Assembly (NCBI GenBank): GCA_034420775.1
Contig: DAOUKZ010000075.1
Span: 1 to 7,045 of the forward strand
DNA: 7,045 bases
Reading direction: 5' to 3'
DNA from: DAOUKH01 sp034420775
GTDB lineage: Bacteria; Chloroflexota; Dehalococcoidia; SHYB01
Part shown: positions 6,469 to 7,045 of the stretch, in pieces
Position numbering within the stretch: the first letter of the stretch is position 1
Layout of the letters: every line of letters starts with the position of its first letter
Notes under the pieces: model-generated
Told to the model about the DNA's origin: nothing
Seen by the model: the letters and a program-made list of their open reading frames with translations, nothing else
Databases searched by the model: none
Program-made: the position numbers and the translations under genes

Positions 6469-7045
6469 ATGATCGAGACCGCGCTCAGCGGGCTCCGCGT
6501 CGTCGACCTCACCCAATACGTCGCGGGGCCCTATTGCACGAAGCTCCTAGCCGACTACGGCGCCGACGTCGTCAAGGTCGAACGGCCCGGCACCGGGGAC
6601 GTGGCCCGCTCGGCCGGCCCCTTCCCGGATGACGAGCCCGACCCCGAACGCAGCGCCCTCTTCCTCAGCCTCAACACCAACAAGCGCAGCGTCGCCGTTG
6701 ACTTGAAGTCGCCGCAGGGCCGCGACCTCGTCCTGCGGCTCGTTTCCGGGGCCGACGTCCTCGTCGAGAACTTCCGCCCCTCCGTGCTGCCCTCCTTGGG
6801 TCTCTCCTACGAGGAGCTGAAGCGGCACAACCCCGGCCTGGTGATGACCTCGATCACCGACTTCGGCCAGACCGGCCCCTACCGCGACTTCCGCGGCTCC
6901 GAGATCGTCGACTACGCCCTCGGCGGCGCCTACCACTGCAGCGGCGCTCCCGGCCGCTGCCCCGTCAAGTTGGGCAGCAACGTCGTGCAGCTCCTTGCCG
7001 GCGCCCACGCCGCCGCCGCGACCATGGCCGCGGTGATCGGCCGCG
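6469..7045 (+). CDS. Class III CoA-transferase (CaiB/BaiF family), 3'-truncated
   Basis: The frame opens at the ATG and runs off the right edge after 192 codons, about half of a typical 380-420 aa family member. Hallmarks in order are LSGLRVVDLT (6-15), AGPYCTKLLADYGADVVKVE (19-38), LNTNKRSVAVDLK (68-80), ADVLVENFRP (95-104), LGLSYEEL (110-117) with NPGLV (121-125), and FGQTGPY (132-138). Family members are cytosolic and move CoA between acyl-CoA donors and carboxylic acids (formate/oxalate, carnitine, glutarate and others) through an aspartyl-CoA anhydride. In formyl-CoA transferase and CaiB the catalytic Asp lies four residues before a conserved Gly (DxxxG). Here that place reads QLLAG (174-178), so Gln stands where Asp is expected. 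The enzyme may be altered in mechanism or use another residue. Divergent from the flavoprotein operon and sharing its 128-base promoter region, suggesting linked control. Substrate unknown. Confidence 0.92.
   Translation, partial: MIETALSGLRVVDLTQYVAGPYCTKLLADYGADVVKVERPGTGDVARSAGPFPDDEPDPERSALFLSLNTNKRSVAVDLKSPQGRDLVLRLVSGADVLVENFRPSVLPSLGLSYEELKRHNPGLVMTSITDFGQTGPYRDFRGSEIVDYALGGAYHCSGAPGRCPVKLGSNVVQLLAGAHAAAATMAAVIGR

Noticed and set aside
6547..7008. 153-codon minus-strand open frame opposite the CoA-transferase.
   Set aside because: Ala/Gly/Val-rich shadow; the plus strand is an unmistakable CaiB/BaiF protein.

Overview
The window is high-GC bacterial DNA (about two thirds G+C by eye), densely packed with metabolic genes and free of RNA genes, CRISPR arrays and transposases. 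It holds six protein genes from four large catabolic families: two luciferase-like monooxygenases (LLM, probably F420- or flavin-dependent), two MmgE/PrpD dehydratase/decarboxylase-like proteins, one tricarballylate/fumarate-reductase-type FAD flavoprotein, and one class III (CaiB/BaiF) CoA-transferase. Clusters rich in exactly these families are typical of Chloroflexota such as the SAR202/Dehalococcoidia group and of some Actinomycetota. That origin is an inference from gene content and base composition, since no marker gene is present.

Layout, left to right. A 5'-truncated LLM oxidoreductase (+, to 860) runs into an MmgE/PrpD gene on the minus strand (857-2233), and their stop codons overlap in one CTAG. 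A 108-base divergent promoter region (2234-2341) separates that gene from a second LLM oxidoreductase (+, 2342-3385). This again converges on an MmgE/PrpD gene (-, 3489-4847), across a 103-base gap holding an imperfect palindrome that resembles dispersed REP-like repeats. The second MmgE/PrpD gene lies 8 bases downstream of an FAD flavoprotein gene (-, 4856-6340), and the two should form one transcript. A second divergent promoter region (6341-6468) leads to a CoA-transferase gene (+, 6469 to the window end), which appears to be transcribed without a 5' leader.

How they may work together (inference). The flavoprotein resembles tricarballylate dehydrogenase, which makes cis-aconitate. MmgE/PrpD proteins include cis-aconitate decarboxylase, methylcitrate dehydratase and related enzymes, and class III CoA-transferases activate carboxylic acids as CoA thioesters. 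The cluster could therefore oxidise, dehydrate or decarboxylate, and then CoA-activate a polycarboxylic acid, with the LLM enzymes acting on a precursor or side product. Two details argue against a simple textbook pathway. The second MmgE/PrpD protein has lost two active-site positions that the first one keeps, and the CoA-transferase has Gln where the family's catalytic Asp is expected. No annotated system of this exact composition is known to me, and the true substrate cannot be read from sequence.
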